From contig NZ_CALHGG010000114.1 of the NCBI RefSeq assembly GCF_938029845.1, positions 1 to 9,178 of the forward strand: 9,178 nt of DNA, in the 5' to 3' direction. Made by a program: the position numbers and the translations under genes. Position 1 is the stretch's first letter, and every line of letters starts with the position of its first letter. The notes under the pieces were generated by a model, which made no database searches, had not been told where the DNA came from, and worked only from the letters and a program-made list of their open reading frames with translations. This stretch comes from an uncultured Capnocytophaga sp. GTDB taxonomy: Bacteria > Bacteroidota > Bacteroidia > Flavobacteriales > Flavobacteriaceae. Positions 6,855 to 9,178 of this stretch are shown here, piece after piece.

Positions 6855-6889
6855 CTCTACACAAAAAATCTTTTTTCAAAACAAAGAGC

Positions 6890-8431
6890 ATGTTAGTAAA
6901 GATATATGGCAGTGCTGTTTATGGTGTGGAGGCTATTACCATTACCATTGAGGTCAATATAGATAAGGGCGTAGGCTACCACTTGGTTGGGCTACCTGAC
7001 AATGCTATCAAGGAAAGTAATTTCCGTATAGAGGCTGCCCTACACAACAACCAATACAAGATTCCTGGAAAGAAAATTACCATCAATATGGCACCTGCTG
7101 ATATGCGTAAGGAAGGTTCGGCCTACGATCTAAGTTTTGCCATAGGTATTCTGGCAGCCAACGGACAGATACAATGTGAGGAGATAGAGCGGTATATCAT
7201 TATGGGCGAGCTCTCCTTGGACGGCAGCTTACAACCTATCAAGGGAGCCTTGCCGATTGCTATCCAAGCTAGGAAAGAAGGCTTCAAGGGCTTTATACTT
7301 CCTATGCAAAATGCCAAGGAAGCCGCTATTGTCAATAACTTGGAAGTATATGGAGCAGAGAATATCAAGCAGGTTATAGACTTTCTCAACGGGGAAGATA
7401 GCCTACAGCGGGTAGAACTAAACACCCGTGAGGAGTTCTTCAAGCATGTGGAGACCCCAGAGTTTGACTTTGCTGATGTCAAAGGCCAAGAGAGTGTCAA
7501 GCGCTGTATGGAGATTGCGGCCGCAGGCGGACATAACATTATACTCATTGGCCCTCCTGGTTCTGGGAAAACGATGCTTGCCAAGCGCCTGCCTGGCATA
7601 CTCCCTCCGATGACACTACAAGAGGCGCTAGAAACCACTAAGATTCACAGTGTAGTGGGGCGGGTCAAGGACAATGGACTTATCTGTCAGCGCCCTTTTC
7701 GCAGTCCGCACCATACCATTTCGGATGTGGCACTGGTAGGGGGAGGCAGCTATCCACAGCCTGGGGAAATCTCCTTAGCACACAATGGAGTGCTCTTTTT
7801 GGACGAACTCCCCGAATTCAAGCGTAGTGTATTGGAAGTGATGCGCCAACCCTTGGAAGACAGAGAGGTAACGATTTCACGTACTAAGTTCTCTATTACC
7901 TATCCTGCTTCATTCATGTTGGTTGCCAGTATGAACCCCTCACCCAGCGGTTATTTCAACGACCCTGATGCCCCTATGGTAAGCTCCCCTGCCGAGATGC
8001 AGCGATACTTAAGCAAAATCTCAGGGCCTTTACTTGACAGAATAGATATACATATAGAAGTCAATCCTGTGCCTTTTGAGAAACTTGCCCAACGAGAAAA
8101 AGCCGAAAGTAGTACCGCCATTCGTGAGCGAGTCATACGTGCTAGAGAGATACAGACCCAGCGGTTTGCCGAGTATGAACATATTCACTATAATGCCCAA
8201 ATGAGCAGCCAACAGATAGGGAAATACTGCCATGTAGAAGCCTCCTCCTTGGCGATGCTCAAGAAAGCCATGGAACGGCTTAGCCTTTCAGCACGTGCCT
8301 ATGACCGTATCCTAAAGGTAGCGCGTACCATAGCCGATCTGGAAGGGGCTGAAACAATTAAGGAACACCACATAGGTGAGGCCATACAATATCGTAGCCT
8401 TGACCGAGAAGGCTGGTTAGGAGGGTTCTAA
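6890..8431 (+). CDS. comM: ComM/YifB-type AAA+ ATPase (Mg-chelatase-like)
   Basis: A 513-residue protein of usual family length. The start at 6890 is set by the conserved opening MLVKIYGSAVYGVEA; the frame upstream to 6731 overlaps the divergent NUDIX gene and is not used. The N-terminal Lon-protease-like ChlI domain (about 20-140) has VGLPDNAIKES and GELSLDG. The AAA+ core carries Walker A GPPGSGKT (221-228), RSPHHT (271-276), Walker B VLFLDE (301-306), sensor-like MNP (348-350) and LLDRIDIHIEV (381-391). A C-terminal helical domain (about 430-505) has LSARAYDRILKVARTIADL. ComM in Vibrio cholerae is a hexameric branch-migration helicase used in natural transformation. The segment after MNP reads SPSGYFNDPDAPMVSSP, so the paired cysteines (NPCPCG and a later CxC) known from proteobacterial ComM are replaced by Ser and other residues. 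It is probably monocistronic, ending 6 bp from the convergent SGNH gene. Confidence 0.93.
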   Translation: MLVKIYGSAVYGVEAITITIEVNIDKGVGYHLVGLPDNAIKESNFRIEAALHNNQYKIPGKKITINMAPADMRKEGSAYDLSFAIGILAANGQIQCEEIERYIIMGELSLDGSLQPIKGALPIAIQARKEGFKGFILPMQNAKEAAIVNNLEVYGAENIKQVIDFLNGEDSLQRVELNTREEFFKHVETPEFDFADVKGQESVKRCMEIAAAGGHNIILIGPPGSGKTMLAKRLPGILPPMTLQEALETTKIHSVVGRVKDNGLICQRPFRSPHHTISDVALVGGGSYPQPGEISLAHNGVLFLDELPEFKRSVLEVMRQPLEDREVTISRTKFSITYPASFMLVASMNPSPSGYFNDPDAPMVSSPAEMQRYLSKISGPLLDRIDIHIEVNPVPFEKLAQREKAESSTAIRERVIRAREIQTQRFAEYEHIHYNAQMSSQQIGKYCHVEASSLAMLKKAMERLSLSARAYDRILKVARTIADLEGAETIKEHHIGEAIQYRSLDREGWLGGF

Positions 8432-8437
8432 AGAAGT

Positions 8438-9178
8438 TTATTTTTTGTACATGTCTGGAGATTGTACCGAAAGCAAGTCCTCCACCAAGTTCTGGAATAG
8501 CAGCTGTGCAATACGTTCGGTACCCTTGTCAGAGAAATGCACCAAATCACTCGCTGCCATACGGTTGTCATACCATATCTTCATAGAGTTCTTACCTCCC
8601 ATGGCCTCATACATGCTAAAGAAAGCAAAGCCATTTTCAGCAGCCTGCTTTTTCATTTCTTCCACCAGCTCTGGAATAATGTCATAGGTAGTTTTGGTAC
8701 TTCGCTTAAGCATATCACTGGGGCCTATCAGTAGAAAGAGAGCATCGGGATTGCGCTTCTGTACCCATTGCATATTGGTAATGATACGCTTCACGCTGGA
8801 GGCTACCTTATTTTTGGTCAGGTATGGGACAAGATTCCCCCCGAATTGGAAGATGATAATATCGGGTTTCAGCTCGCGACTCATCGCATCGTAAGTATCC
8901 TGAATACGAGTAAAGTGAAAACCCGAATCCCCACGTGTAGGAATATTATCAGCCTGTACCCCCTCAGTGCTACCTACCGTTACCCCATAGAAATCAGGGC
9001 TTTTGGTACTAGAGAACTGTACTCGGAGTTTCTTGGGCGTAGCAGAAAAGTTCAACTTATAAGCATGGTAGGCACCATCCGCTATAAGTGTATCTTTCCT
9101 TATCTCCGTATTATCTTCATAGACAGTGACTAAGGCAGGTGTAGTACAATTACCATAATGTATGGTTACTTGGTTATA
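8438..9178 (-). CDS. SGNH/GDSL-family hydrolase, C-terminal part (partial)
   Basis: The frame is open from the window edge to TAA at 8440-8438, giving 246 visible residues; the N-terminus is missing. The only candidate start inside (TTG at 9055) is not real, because coding continues upstream with NYQVTIHYGNCTTPALVTVY, a beta-rich stretch leading into the hydrolase. Recognisable SGNH blocks are GVTVGSTEGVQADNIPTRG, FQFGGN (GGN at 8842-8834; block III Gly/Asn), LLIGPSDM, and the catalytic SDLVHFSDKG with Asp at 8548-8546 and His at 8539-8537. The nucleophile GDS block would lie beyond the window. The layout, with a beta-domain inserted before the second half of the hydrolase, resembles Bacteroidetes envelope O-acetylesterases, often near peptidoglycan or polysaccharide acetylation genes. 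The substrate is inferred only. Confidence 0.8.
   Translation of the reverse strand, partial: YNQVTIHYGNCTTPALVTVYEDNTEIRKDTLIADGAYHAYKLNFSATPKKLRVQFSSTKSPDFYGVTVGSTEGVQADNIPTRGDSGFHFTRIQDTYDAMSRELKPDIIIFQFGGNLVPYLTKNKVASSVKRIITNMQWVQKRNPDALFLLIGPSDMLKRSTKTTYDIIPELVEEMKKQAAENGFAFFSMYEAMGGKNSMKIWYDNRMAASDLVHFSDKGTERIAQLLFQNLVEDLLSVQSPDMYKK

Noticed and set aside
7123..7638. 171-codon antisense frame inside comM
   Set aside because: It lies wholly opposite a strongly conserved AAA+ gene and its Ser/Pro-rich translation shows no recognisable domain, as expected for a shadow frame.
8768..9133. Plus-strand frame of 121 codons at the right end
   Set aside because: It is antisense to the SGNH hydrolase, whose conserved blocks establish the minus strand as coding.

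Overview
The window looks like a chromosomal segment of a Flavobacteriales bacterium, plausibly Capnocytophaga or a relative. Three things point there: the lipoprotein signal peptides end in SCSK, the promoters carry TAnnTTTG-type -7 boxes with no obvious Shine-Dalgarno sequences, and the RadA and ComM proteins look Bacteroidetes-like. The genus is an inference. No tRNA, rRNA, CRISPR array, insertion sequence or integrase is visible.

Layout. 1-138 (+) is the 3' end of radA. Close behind it on the same strand is a lipoprotein esterase of the alpha/beta-hydrolase Esterase family (169-966). Then come three tightly spaced, AT-rich paralogues of 334, 467 and 399 residues (984-4609). Each has a signal peptide, is built of tyrosine-rich YD/RHS-like repeats, and ends in nearly the same residues, ER[TI]FTYYE. 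Convergent to them is a lipoprotein with TolB/WD40-like propeller repeats (4619-5716, -). Next is a two-gene minus-strand operon whose genes overlap by 4 bp: a zinc-ribbon NUDIX hydrolase (6232-6747) and a DUF2809 membrane protein (5876-6235). Divergent from that operon is comM/yifB (6890-8431, +). The window closes with the C-terminal part of an SGNH/GDSL hydrolase (8438-9178, -), cut by the window edge.

The flanks are household functions: recombination and transformation helicases (RadA, ComM) and nucleotide clean-up (NUDIX). The accessory part is the AT-rich paralogue array, which is the main candidate for an undescribed system. It encodes a family of exported repeat proteins that appears to grow by tandem gene duplication and by duplication of 75-bp repeat units inside a gene. 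Its function cannot be read from the sequence. No Rhs-type toxin domain, immunity gene or secretion cargo domain accompanies it.

Several starts were moved inward because signal peptides, domain starts or promoter boxes show the longer reading frame is not the gene: 984 instead of 915, 5716 instead of 5740, 6747 instead of 6801, and 6890 instead of 6731.
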